From NCBI GenBank assembly GCA_035048495.1, contig CM068547.1, forward strand, positions 18,173,913 through 18,237,912: a stretch of DNA of 64,000 bases, written 5' to 3'. This DNA is from Euptelea pleiosperma (Eukaryota > Streptophyta > Magnoliopsida > Ranunculales > Eupteleaceae). Below are positions 37,801-47,536 of the stretch, one piece after another. Numbering within the stretch: position 1 is the first letter of the stretch; the number at the start of each line of letters is the position of its first letter. A model generated the notes under the pieces. The model was not told the origin of the DNA. It saw only the letters and a list, made by a program, of their open reading frames with translations, and did not search any database. The position numbers were made by a program, and so were the translations under genes.

Positions 37801-40800
37801 TCTTTTTATTTTAAAATGCAACAGTTCTAACTAAATATTGTGACTGTACTCCTCTTCATCTAGTCAAAACTACTCCAAACACCATTTTTTGATCCCTTTA
37901 CGACTCTCCCAAGAAAAAGGCATTAAAAGTGATCTATTTGCTCAAAGATTCATTGAAAAACACGATGGCTCCATAGTCAAGCTAGATTGAAGCTGAAAAC
38001 TGGGGATATTCTCTATTTTGAAGTTATGATGAAATCATTCAGACTTGTAGTAGTTTTTTTTACCAGTGGGATCTATATATACAAATGCATAGAATTTACC
38101 TATAATGCATTTACACAGGATTTGTGTGCACATATTTTAGATATTTGGAGCAAAAGTTCCAAAATTTGGGGAGAAACCCAATTTTTTCACCCTAAACATC
38201 CATGGTTGTACATGGATAAATTCTATATTATATAGCTTTGTCTGATCTACAACTTGATCAGGAGATTTGGTTTGCATTGTAAGGATCTCCCAACGCTTGA
38301 AGATCTTGTCCAATACGGAGATGAAGTTGGGGTTCAACATACCAAAGTACTTAGGGGTTTTGCAGAACTTTTTCTGCAGAGAAGAGAAAGATGGATGTAG
38401 GATTCCTTCATGGCAATGTATGTGGAAGATTCCTGTAATGAAGAGTGGGTTCTCTTTTAATAGAAAAGGGCTAGAGAGTTCTAACCAGATTTAGAATCTA
38501 TAGTTGGCAACTTTTAAGGATGTGCAGTATGAATGCTTTTGGTTATAGAAGATCTCTTTGAATTTGAGCAACCATTAGCTGCCAAATTAGGGAAATTTTG
38601 AATTCCTTTCAAACAATACATTGGAGATCTTGAGATCTTTTTTCTATATTAGCAACCACTAATTGCCAAGTTTGGAGAGGTTTGGATTTCTTTTCCACAA
38701 ATCACCTGTATCTTCTCAAAGAGGAGTTCATGGAAGCAAAGGGGGTCACACAGAACACATAGACCAACACACGGGTTCCGGCTCTTTAAAAAAAGCACAA
38801 GGAATCGTGTAACCCACACTTAGGTTACATTCAGATTGGAGTCAAAGCTACAGCCATACCTTGAGAAGTTAGTCAATTGACAAATTAAGATGTCAAAACT
38901 GCTTTGAGTACACTTTTATTCCACTGCAAGTCGCCTTGTTAACCAGTTTCATCTTATTTTGAGCTGAAACTTTTCATAAATGCACTTGATGAATTTCAAG
39001 CCCATTTGACTTAAAATTTAAACTGCAAATGCTTTCCCATCTATGTCTGACTTGATTTGATCTATCAAAATGTTAGTCGAGAGGCTGACTGGATAAAATT
39101 TTAAGCGTCATCTTCTTGATAAGGTCTTATGCCTTATGATTTTTTGACCTACGACTGGTAAAAGAGGCCTCTTTAAAACAGTTTAAGTTTGTAAAATCCG
39201 ACATCTACACAGCCAAACATTTGTATAATTTAAGGCAACCCTCATATTAGCCACAACTGCAAGTCACACTGCTCGAATGATCCTCACTATCCAATGAATG
39301 CAATTGTCCCATTTAATTGAACAACTAGGATCCTATCCATATAGAGGTTCTTAAATGGACAGTTGGGATTGTATGAATTTTGTGTTGTGGCCAATCTAGG
39401 GGGTGGTTTTACATTTGAATGGGTCTGGATTGATGAGCATAAATGCACTTTAGCCTAATGCTGCCCAGAAGTCGAAACGATAACTTTGGGTCCTGGCGAA
39501 TTCAAGAAGCAGAAGCAGAAACAGAAACTCATAAACCCATAAATACTTATGAATCTCCCTAATGCTCCTCCAAAACTTGAAATTGGTATTTTAACACACA
39601 AACAACTTGCTAGAAACAGATGCTATCTCCAATGAGGCTTTTATCAAGGTGTCTGTCAAAGCTCAAATTAAATGAAGAATGTATAGTTAAAACAAACAAT
39701 AAACATGAAAATACTAATGAACACCAAACGAATATAACAGGAAAGTCAGCCCTATCCTAGAGGGGAGTTTGGTGGTGGTGAGGAGAGTGGTGATGTGTTA
39801 TCAATCATGGGGTTATGCCACACCCAAAACCCCATATCTTTCTTATCATCCAAAATCTAGTCCCTTTTAGCCGTCAACGGAAATGAGAACCAGATACATG
39901 ATAAATAAACACTCTTGTATAATTATTAGTCTAAAAGCACCACATATAAAGAATTGGATATATTTGAGTAGAAATGCATTCATATATACTGAGAAAATAC
40001 AAAAACATAAATAATATTATGCTGCCCCTAGTATGTTCATAGTTTAGTGTTTGACAAAGTATCCGTCTTTGTGTCTAACACAGAAACACTTGAGAAGGAG
40101 TCCTTGTTTCTGAGCTTTCAACAAACAGCCAGATGATAGCCACAGCCCAAATGAGAAATAGTAACACCCAGAAAAAGTTTTGGAAGCAGCATATGAAAGC
40201 TGAGAATTTTTAAAAAGGTTTCAACCATAAACATGTTGGATGACAGTCAGAGAGGATTACTCCATATAGAAACTTACATTATTTTAAATGAGTTCCTTCT
40301 GGGGGTAAATATCAAACATCTTAGCATTTAACTCTAGCAAAGCAAGTGGAACAAACCTTTCGTGCTTGATCTTCCTTCTGCTTAGCGACACGTATTCTCT
40401 CCGTTGACATTTCTATTTTCTTTCGCAAGTGCTCAAGTGCTTACAGTACATGTCATACAAGAGGAGCAAGGGACCATGATCAATTAATTATACACATTAA
40501 TGTAAAGAAACATATAGAAAATGTTAAAATAGAAATAGGAACTGAAGGTCCAGAAATGAAGCTACTGTGACTTTACCAACCTGCTTTCTTTGGCCCAGCT
40601 GTGAGTTTCAACTCCAATGTAAGATTCGCTAGCTCTCGTTCAACATCACGGATTTTTGAATAATTTTCTTCAATATATCTGAGCAATTTATGGGGTGTGA
40701 GTTAGAAGAATAAAAGGGAAAACTTGCTAATTCATCATCATCATTGCCTTTTCTCAAATATTTGGCGTCAGCAACATGAATCCAATTTCACCAATCAATT

Positions 40801-43800
40801 CCTATTAAAGTTATATCCACTATGGAGTTGCAACAATAAGGGTTGACAAATACATGAAGATCCAATAATGAAAATCCAAATGAATACAACTGTAGGTACA
40901 TTCATTAAGCTTAATTAGCATCCGAAGCCAAAGATAGTCATTACTACAACATTTGAGTTACTCAATCTAAAATAATAGAGCGATGTACATTTTGAAATAA
41001 ACAAAAGTTGATTCTCTCTTATAAAGGCTTTTAAGTATCCTTATTGCTAATTGTGTTAGCGATCTGTCTTAAATATTGGGCATAAAAAATGATAAGAAAC
41101 TGATAAAAACTTGCACCAAGACATGTGCCATTTCCAACAGTCTCAAACATGGCCACCCATATAAACTCAAATGTTGCTGAGTCCACCAGATACTTTATGA
41201 TACAGATAAAGATATAATATGTTATGTAAATATTAATAAATAACCATAGGTCGGGATCAAATATATAAAAGAAAAAAAAAACTGTCAAAATACAACAAAA
41301 TAGACATACCAATTGTCTGAATGCAAACTTTCCCTATAAGTTCAGACTTCTTGTTATTGTGTAAAACTACAGTGAAGGAAGATTGTGACAGGACGATAGC
41401 CAATAATGTATTGAGGGGAAGGGGGGGATCGTATGTAAGATAGATACGGAGAAGGCGTATGACCATGTATGCTGGAAGTCTCTGGATTATTTGTTGGGCA
41501 GGATGGGTTTTGGATGGAGGTGGAGGAAGTGGATTGCGGTGTGTATTTCTTCAGCTACTTTTTCTATTCTGGTGAATGGTTCCCCTGCAAGCTTCTTTAA
41601 CAGTACAAGGGGGTTGAGACAAGATGATCCTCTATCCCATTTTTGTTTATTGTGGTGGTTGAAGCCTTGTGTAGAATGACATCCAAACAATGGAAGGTGG
41701 TATGTTGGAAGGGTTTCAGGCATCCAGTCATGGCCCCATTGTATTTCATCTTTAGTTCATCGATGAAACGATTGTCATTGCCCAGGCACCCCATCGGCAA
41801 CTAAGGTATATTCGTTGTATTCTGAGATGCTTTGAAGCAGTTTCTGGGTTGCGGATTAATCTTGCTAAAAGTGAGGTGTTCGGAGTGGGAGAGGTGTTGT
41901 ATTTGGGGAGTTTGGCTAAGAGCTTGGGTTGTATGATTGGTAGTTTACCTATAACTTATCTTGGGCTTCAGCTAGGAGCTAAGTATAAGGTTAAATATAT
42001 TTGGGATCCTATTGTGCAGAGGTTCGGGAGGAAGCTATCGGGTTGGAAGAATAGGTAATCTAAAGGAGGAAACGTTACTCTTATTAAGAGTACTCTTTCT
42101 AGCTTCCCATACACCCTTTCTTTGTTTACTATTCGAAGTAGTGTAGCAAAGGAGTTAGAGAAGCTTATGAGGAATGTTTTGTGGTAAGGGAGGTCACTCA
42201 TAAATTTCACTTGGTGGATTGGGCAAAGGTTTCCAGTGGCAGGAGACTTGGGCTTTCGTTTTCAGAGATATGAATGTGGCACTTTTAAGGAAATGGCTAT
42301 AGAGGTTCGAGGTGGAAGGGGAGAGCTTATGGCGAGAAGTCATTGGCTGCAAACATGGGGAAGTGCAGGATGGGCTGGCATGAAACCTTGGCTCCTTATC
42401 TTTTGGTATGAGTGTGTGGAAGGGTATTATGAAGATCCAAGATAGTTTCATGAAGGGCATTCTTTACAAAGTTGAAAGGGGAGACAAGATTTGATTTTGG
42501 GAGGATATTTGATGAGGGGAAGTCTTTAAAAGATGTTTTCCCTCTTTATATCTCATTTCTGATCTCCATGGGGCTAAGATTTAGGATTGTGTAAAGACCA
42601 GAGAGGGAGTCACCTCTTGGAAGTTTGGGTTTAGAAGGAACTTAAATGATTGAGTGGTGGACAATGTTGATTCTTTCTTGACTAAAGTTGGCGATGGCCC
42701 AGTGTTAACATCAGGGGCAGATCAAAGGCTTTGGAGATGGGAGCCCAAGGATATGTTCTCCGTTAGATTGTTTCATTCCCATATTAGACAGATGGGGCAG
42801 AGCTCTTTTCTTGCTTCTCAAGTTTGGGGGGCTCCTATCCCGTCTAAAGTGTCCTTTTTCGCTTGGATGGTTATTTTGGATAAAATCTTGACAGTGGATC
42901 ATTTGATCAGTAGGGGTATGTTACTTCCTAATAAGTGCTCCTTGTGCAAGTCAAGTGTGGAGACAATTAATCACTTGATAATTCACTGCTCTTTCTCCTA
43001 CGCAATTTGGCAAGCCTTCTTCTCTCTTTTCAGGATAGATTTTGTGGTGCCGGAGCAGGTAAGCATCATTGTTCAAGGTATTTCATTGGAAGTATTTAGA
43101 GGGGGTGGTAGATACCTCTAGCGTATCCTCCCATTTGCGGTCATGTGGGCGATTTGGAAAGAGAGAAACTCCTACATTTTTTATGGGAAAGAAGAAGACA
43201 TACCTACGGTTTTGTTGACGGTCAAAGCTTATTTGTACCTTTGGTCTTCCTCTTCGCATGAGTTCAGTGGTTGTTTTTCTTTTGAAATGTCTGTGCTTAG
43301 ATGGGAGGAGCTTTTGGGAGGTTCTTGTCCCATTTGCTTTGTATTTTCTCTTGTTGTAAGGATCTCACCTTGAGGTCCTCCTAGGCTGTAATCTGTGAAG
43401 TTCTCCCCTCTTAATTCATTCTCATTACTTATCAAAAAAAAAAGAAAGGAAGATTGTGTATGGTATCATAACCATTAGGTTCTTGAGTTAAGGCACAGGC
43501 TTAGTCACCATAAGAGGCAAGATAGAGAACAGAGACAAGGACCACAAAAGGGATAGTTTAGGACCCACGCATCCAGGAAATGTAAGATTCCATTCAAAGC
43601 AAGAGCACTACAGCACAGCTGCTCCTAAAAGCAGTCTGCAATCATTTTATAGCAAGAGCAGATGCTAGATGTGAAAGCCCATGATGCCATCACCATTGTG
43701 TGGCAAGGGCTCCAGCAGCCAATGCAGACAAACATATCCCAAGTTGCCTCCATTATCAACCCCTTTCAGTTCTGTTCTCTCCTCTCCTGCCAACTCATCT

Positions 43801-46800
43801 GTTTTATCAATTTATCATGTTCTTTCTTCCATCCAATGTAACGACATGGTACTTTTAGGTTTTACCATGCCTGTAATGACCCTATTTCTAGCAATATTAT
43901 AGTAGACTTTTTATAATACTTTGAACATTATATGTATGCCATTTTAAAGGTCTCAACAATAGCTTTCTATCGGTATCAAGTTCATCCAAATCGGACGTGC
44001 GAATCAAAAGTTATTGTGTTTAGTTCCGAGCAACATTTCAAGTTTTTTATTAAAATTCAAAAAAAAAAGAAAAAAAGACAATTTCCAAAATTTTAGTCCC
44101 ACATCGGTTAAAAATAAAAAGTTCTGAGTTCTCAACCTCTATAAATAGAAGGCCATGCCTTAAGAAAATTACATCAATTTGGGTATTTGCATTCTAACCC
44201 CTGAGGTAAGAATATTTGCAAAAAAGTCCCTCAACTAGAAGAAATTCTAGAAAATTCCCAGGAATTCCTGAAAATATTCAGGAGGTCCTTTGAAAAGTTT
44301 TTTTTTGTGGGGCCTACTGCCTCGAGATACGCGCTACCTCGAGATTCGCATCGTACGAGGTTCAAAGATTTTGGGATTCTAGCGTATTCACTGGTAAGTA
44401 CATAGTTATTTATTTTATGCCTTTATTTATTTAATTAATTAATTATTTAATTAATTATTATTTATTTAATTATTTATTTATTTGATTAATTATTAATTAT
44501 TTATTTATTTATTTATAAATATAATTTTTTATTTTTTATTTTTTTTGAAATAGTAGAAAATTCGTAGAATATTGTAGAAAAATTCTAGAAAATTCTATTA
44601 TTTTTGGGGAAAATGTCTGAAAATGCTATTCTTGTTATCTGTTAAATTTTAGCAAGGAAAAATCCCAATTCTTGTATTTTTCACATAAAATGTGTAAATG
44701 CATTGATAATTTCTTGTAATCTTAAAAAACATGAAATTATGATAGATGAGGACATGTGTAATCTATTTAGTTAGATGAAGTCATGCTCAAATTCATTTAA
44801 AATGAGATAGATTCGTTTTTCATCCGTTTTATGTATTCGTTTTCTAAGATATTAATAGGGCTTAAATGTTCTTATTTTTAGTTTCAAAATGCAAAAATAG
44901 GAATGCTATGCATGTAAAGATGTTTCTACAAACAATATTATTTTATGCATATAAATACGATTGATGACATGAATAAGAACGTGATTGGGAATGTGGAATA
45001 TCAGATTAGTTGGAATCAGGCGTTGTCTCATTTCTTCGAGACCCCTTGGGGTTTTAATCCCCTAAAGCATCAGGCGTTGTCTCATTTCTTCGAGACCCCT
45101 TGGGGTTTTAGTCCCCTAAAGCATCAGGCGTTGTCTTATTTCCTTAAGACCCCTTGGGGTTCCAGTCCCCTAAAGAAGAGGCGCTGTCTCATTCATGAGA
45201 CCCCTCGGGTATTTATACCTAAAAGAAAATTAGGGAATCCGGAGAGAGGATACCTAATGAAACAATTAGTGTGCACATTAGGGAGTTTACTTGTGGACTA
45301 GAAGTGTTGACATCGTACACTAGGACCGATGGAATGTTGGTACGAAATACATCAGAATTGATAGTTTGACTTTATAGAAATGGTCACGGGTATTCCGATA
45401 AGAGAAAGGTTGACTATTATATGAAAAGACTTCATTGTATTCGAAGTTATACGTAAGTAATTGATGGAGAGTTGAGTTTTATCGAATTACATGTGAAATA
45501 CATTTGCAAATTGTATTTGTTTTAAAATAAACAAAAGTCGCTGATTTAAGTGGATTTTACGCATGAGGAATGTACTTACTGGGCCCTAGCTCATCGTTTT
45601 AAAATGTTTTGTTTTCAGGAAAGGATAAGGGGAAGTTGGACTGATGCTTCCAGCATTTCTGTTGATAGACTTGTGCTCTTGACGATGTTATATTTTGTTT
45701 AATTCTTCTATCTTGTAGAAGGATACATGAGTTATGTAGGTCCTTTGACCGTTTAGTAACATGTATTTGGGAGTACGATATATATACAATGTTTTCTTTT
45801 GGATGGGCATATTACGGTTCTGTTTGAAGTAAGACATCCTCTAACATTATTAATGTGTCAATGAAGTGCGTTTCGTCTTATGAATTGTTTAAACAAAATG
45901 AAAAAAAAAAATTTATCCGGTGTATTTCCGCTGCATCGTGATACCAGTTTTGTTTAACTGTGCGTTTGTATGATCAGATCGCGCCTCAAGATACGAGAAA
46001 GGTCGATATGACCTAATATCGGATTTGGGGGCGTGACAATGCCGACATATATCAACACTGATATGCAAGTTGACACATCCTGACATGTAGAGCAGTGTCG
46101 CCTTTTATTTCACTGCGTATTTATAAAAATGATTTCTAAAAGAGAGCATATGTGCTACATCCTCCATAAACTACTTTATTTAAGTTGTTAAACACAACTA
46201 CAGTGTTTAATAGTCTTCTTTTTTATAAAACATGTATTTATTAAGTTGGACAGCTCGGCTGTTTATTCAAAAAAGATTCTCTTACTATTCATATATTTAT
46301 TTCACTATTTTTTAAGATTTAATATATAATTAATTATAATACATAATACATATATACAGACATGTATGCATTTCAAGCTTCTCGAAGGCACTGTATTAAA
46401 CCTTGTATCTGTGTTGGACACCGACCCATATGTCCTTATCATTGGAACATCGGCTTTATCAATATATTATGCGGGGGGGGGATTCTAGTAACATCTTCCA
46501 AGTAGTATTTTTGCTTCCTCTTCTCAAACATCCACCAACTCTGCATTCGGATTTAGCGGTTCACCCACATAACATTATTCTCATTCAAACTATCTAGATC
46601 CATTCCAGTTCCATAGGCATCTATTTCAAATTTCATCTCAAGAGGAGGTATTGCTATTTAAACTCCACCGTTCACTCCATATAAATGTGTCTATAGGAAG
46701 TGTGCGCAGATGCTTTCATTGCCCTAATATTCCTCAACCTAATGGCCTAAATGGAGATTCAAATTCTACACTATTTCAAAATGAAAGAGAATAACCAAAG

Positions 46801-47258
46801 AGTTTTCCCTGTACACTAGCATATAAGTTTTACGACGCATGGAAGAGAATTGGATCAAAACACCAGGTTATCAACAATGTGGTCAATTAAGTTAAGAACT
46901 GATATAAGTGACTTGCAGCAGAGGAGTCTGAATAATTTCAAGTAATACAAATAGACAAATAGAGACCTAGAAGCATATCTGAACATAAACTAAATGAGCA
47001 AACTAAAACAAGGAAATAAGGGAAGGTAGAGAAGAGTTCATACTTCTTTAACTGAAGCTGCTCCTCCTCGATTATCTGAGAAATGCAACAAGAACAAAAT
47101 TGCTGAAATTTTCAGAAGATTTTCCAGTTGCAGTACAAAGATTAAGAATATAGAGAGACTGAATGACAGAGCACCTTTTGGGTGTAGGCGATGACCGGGG
47201 ATTCTCTGGGGAGGCCATCAGGTCCGATTTCGGGAAGGAGAGAAGGGTTGCTGGCCAT
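22564..47258 (-). CDS. Host gene: conserved plant coiled-coil protein (7 exons, 254 aa)
   Basis: Exons (minus strand): 47175-47258, 47044-47075, 40581-40678, 40357-40439, 23475-23552, 23295-23393, 22564-22854. Every intron is GT-AG, phases are compatible and the 765-bp joined frame has no internal stop. ATG at 47258 is followed by GCC. Residues 1-28 are a short N-terminus starting [10 protein letters not shown]. Residues about 29-158 are charged heptad-like helices ([29 protein letters not shown]) predicted as coiled coil. The last 96 residues are polar and end in a Gly/Arg/Lys-rich tail ([15 protein letters not shown], then [11 protein letters not shown]). No signal peptide or membrane segment. 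I recall such proteins as a conserved plant family of unknown function, sometimes labelled RAB6-interacting golgin. The gene call is firm; the name is not. Confidence 0.88.
23295..23393 (-). CDS. Exon 6 of the host gene
   Basis: 99 bp (33 codons) with [18 protein letters not shown]; strong donor GTAAGTGC; intron 5 is 81 bp. Confidence 0.88.
23475..23552 (-). CDS. Exon 5 of the host gene
   Basis: 78 bp (26 codons) starting [14 protein letters not shown]; acceptor GCATTTAG, donor GTATATGT. It is separated from exon 4 by the 16.8-kb intron 4 yet continues the coiled coil without a break in frame. Confidence 0.87.
23980..24640 (+). pseudogene. Degraded LINE remnant (zf-RVT end and RNase H) in intron 4
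   Basis: Plus-strand reading in shifting frames gives a GIWKRN segment (around 24075), then KLNFDES-like (24290) and [16 protein letters not shown] (24480-24540) segments. These fit the C-terminal zinc-binding and RNase H domains of plant L1-type elements. Many stops and shifts. Confidence 0.55.
24880..24990. mobile_element. Half copy of the foldback MITE family
   Basis: GTACTCAGAT..AGAAATCACCAATTAGGATGA and then CAGTGGGCC..GAGTGCCACG follow the right half of the unit at 48536-48637. The left half is missing. Confidence 0.6.
26870..27250. repeat. Diverged direct repeat (copy 1) in intron 4
   Basis: Shares with 38915-39215, in the same order, TTTTGAGCTGAAACTTTTC, a CCCATCTAT block and a CTTGGTAAGGCCTT-like block. 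The two copies lie about 12 kb apart. Confidence 0.5.
27590..27780 (-). repeat. 3' LTR of the copia element (191 bp)
   Basis: Differs from the 5' LTR by six substitutions, all transitions, and two indels (7 bp and 1 bp), counted by eye. Confidence 0.92.
27781..27792 (-). promoter_or_regulatory. Polypurine tract of the copia element
   Basis: On the minus strand TTGAGGGGAG abuts the TGTTGAAGG LTR start and overlaps the polyprotein stop codon (TGA at 27787-27789). Confidence 0.8.
27787..32198 (-). pseudogene. Copia Gag-Pol polyprotein, five stops and one frameshift
   Basis: Probable start ATG at 32198 ([11 protein letters not shown]). Gag to about 31400; two CCHC knuckles (CAHCGKKGH.. and CEGCGRKGH.., about 31300-31400); protease WIIDSGAS (about 31005-31030); integrase with HxxxH/CxxC zinc site and an AERKN segment (30540-30130); RT with KARLVVKGY and the catalytic YVDDII (about 28735); RNase H with DNKAAISIA (about 28010). 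In-frame stops at 31668-31670, 30294-30296, 30057-30059, 28806-28808 and 28165-28167; a one-base loss near 28340 shifts the frame. Key residues that can be read are kept, so decay is recent or moderate. Confidence 0.93.
32910..32921 (-). promoter_or_regulatory. Primer-binding site of the copia element (tRNA-iMet)
   Basis: Minus strand TGGTATCAGAGC, the standard initiator-methionine primer site, directly next to the 5' LTR end. Confidence 0.92.
32922..33104 (-). repeat. 5' LTR of the copia element (183 bp)
   Basis: Ends TGTTGAA..TTCAACT on the minus strand; an AT-rich TATAAATAAG box lies near 33014-33025. Confidence 0.92.
33118..33792. mobile_element. Foldback MITE (GGTTTAAAATTTCG ends) hosting a second MITE
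   Basis: Inverted ends GGTTTAAAATTTCG (33123-33136) and CGAAATTTTAAACC (33773-33786), with TGCAT on both outer sides (33118-33122, 33788-33792). Subterminal DNA is rich in GTTTCGTTTCG. A second element interrupts it at 33193. Confidence 0.7.
33193..33586. mobile_element. Inner MITE with GAGCAACTCCAA ends
   Basis: Perfect 12-bp inverted ends (33193-33204 and 33575-33586) and internal repeats of CTCCAACCCATCTCTATAT type. No clear duplication. Confidence 0.72.
33973..36860 (-). mobile_element. LINE 1 (L1-type, 5'-truncated, no RNase H)
   Basis: Minus-strand element ending in an A-run (T-run 33974-33980 on plus). It contains the last part of the endonuclease (SDHNLVLLR at about 36820), RT with [13 protein letters not shown] (about 35550) and a zinc-binding C-terminus ([11 protein letters not shown].., 34400-34480, then WKERN). 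Numerous stops and frameshifts. Related to the LINE at 41388. The 5' border is where similarity ends; no duplication found. Confidence 0.85.
34203..36860 (-). pseudogene. LINE 1 ORF2 remnant (endonuclease end, RT, zf-RVT)
   Basis: Pieces in several frames: 36585-36860 endonuclease end, 35743-35964 and 35479-35736 RT, 35080-35307 and 34808-35089 thumb/connection, 34203-34961 zf-RVT with [17 protein letters not shown]. Not translatable as one protein. Confidence 0.85.
36861..40356. other. Intron 4 DNA between LINE 1 and exon 4
   Basis: AT-rich, no gene. A CT-rich block (37440-37520) followed by TTGGTATAAGAGC (about 37597) looks like the end of a decayed LTR and an initiator-Met primer site. 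38915-39215 is the second copy of the diverged repeat at 26870. The rest is unassigned. Confidence 0.45.
38915..39215. repeat. Diverged direct repeat (copy 2) in intron 4
   Basis: Collinear with 26870-27250 (shared TTTTGAGCTGAAACTTTTC and TTCTTGATAAGGTCTTATGCC-like blocks). Confidence 0.5.
40357..40439 (-). CDS. Exon 4 of the host gene
   Basis: 83 bp encoding [15 protein letters not shown]..; acceptor TACTGTAAG, donor GTTTGTTC. Intron 3 is 141 bp. Confidence 0.87.
40581..40678 (-). CDS. Exon 3 of the host gene
   Basis: 98 bp, [18 protein letters not shown].. to ..GPKKA; acceptor TTGCTCAG, donor GTTGGTAA. Intron 2 (40679-47043) holds a LINE and a solo LTR. Confidence 0.87.
40679..41374. other. 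Intron 2 DNA left of LINE 2
   Basis: AT-rich, no ORF or repeat terminus recognised. Confidence 0.5.
41388..43445 (+). mobile_element. LINE 2 (5'-truncated L1-type) with 13-bp target duplication
   Basis: Flanked by AAGGAAGATTGTG at 41375-41387 and 43446-43458. Ends in an A-run (43434-43443). The 5' part of RT and the endonuclease are missing, the usual result of incomplete target-primed reverse transcription. Opposite orientation to the host gene. Confidence 0.94.
41440..43373 (+). pseudogene. LINE 2 RT and zf-RVT remnant
   Basis: RT motifs [11 protein letters not shown] and [10 protein letters not shown] (41560-41640), then a FIDETIV segment at about 41755 where F(A)DDT is expected, so the catalytic pair is altered. 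The zf-RVT part has [18 protein letters not shown] (42940-42990) and WAIWKERN (43145). Stops and shifts throughout. Confidence 0.88.
43459..43866. other. Intron 2 DNA between LINE 2 and the gypsy solo LTR
   Basis: No feature recognised; ends with the left duplication ATGCC (43867-43871). Confidence 0.5.
44139..44148 (+). promoter_or_regulatory. TATA box of the gypsy solo LTR
   Basis: CTATAAATAG about 265 bases into the LTR. It reads antisense to the host gene. Confidence 0.6.
44400..44540. repeat. AT-rich TTTA/TTAA simple repeat in the gypsy LTR
   Basis: Repeated ATTTATTTA and TTAATTAA words with almost no G or C. Confidence 0.9.
45017..45230 (+). repeat. 54-bp tandem repeat in the gypsy LTR (about 3.7 copies)
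   Basis: Units start at 45017, 45071, 45125 and about 45179, each CAGGCGTTGTCTCATTTC.. followed by GACCCCTTGGGGTTT. The last copy is shortened. Each unit can form a small CCCC/GGGG hairpin. Confidence 0.92.
46044..47043. other. Intron 2 DNA right of the gypsy solo LTR
   Basis: AT-rich. No gene or repeat terminus recognised. Confidence 0.5.
47044..47075 (-). CDS. Exon 2 of the host gene
   Basis: A 32-bp micro-exon ([10 protein letters not shown] plus two bases), acceptor TTTCTCAG, donor GTATGAAC. Intron 1 is only 99 bp. Confidence 0.85.
47175..47258 (-). CDS. Exon 1 of the host gene
   Basis: 28 codons starting [10 protein letters not shown]; donor GTGCTCTG. Upstream minus-strand sequence to about 47390 would be the 5' UTR. 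Confidence 0.85.
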
Positions 47259-47536
47259 TTAAACTGGATCTCTGCTCAGTCCCTACTCGATTTCTTCATC
47301 AACGTAAATGGTACAGCAAAGTGGAATTTTCAGATCAAATCGCCAGGAGGGATCGAAGATCTTCGACGCATCGTCTGTCCCTTTTTTTTTCTTTATTTCT
47401 TTCTTTTGAAGTTCAAATAATCGGCAATCGTCCGATCTCTGTTACCAGCCCAACCAACGTGCGAGGGCACTAGTAACGCGAGCCCATTTTCCGCAGACCA
47501 AAATTACCCTGCGTTGTTCCCTTTCACATTAATATT
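47259..47536 (-). promoter_or_regulatory. 5' UTR and proximal promoter region of the host gene
   Basis: Lies between the ATG and the first upstream transposon. The first about 130 bases are likely 5' UTR. No canonical TATA box seen. The usable promoter is short, because a long-TIR element begins at about 47537. Confidence 0.4.

Larger units (their letters stand above)
43872..46038 (+). mobile_element. Gypsy-type solo LTR (2167 bp), TSD ATGCC
   Basis: Starts TGTAATGACCC and ends GGGGGCGTGACA, flanked by ATGCC (43867-43871 and 46039-46043). TATA box CTATAAATAG at 44139-44148. No primer site or internal region, so it is a solo LTR. Chromovirus/Tekay affinity is a guess from style only. Confidence 0.92.

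Noticed and set aside
45017..45230. CRISPR-like array
   Set aside because: Units are contiguous without spacers, in a plant LTR; an ordinary tandem repeat.
44945..45301. A 118-codon ORF with [13 protein letters not shown] repeats
   Set aside because: Its periodicity is just the 54-bp tandem repeat (divisible by three) inside a solo LTR.
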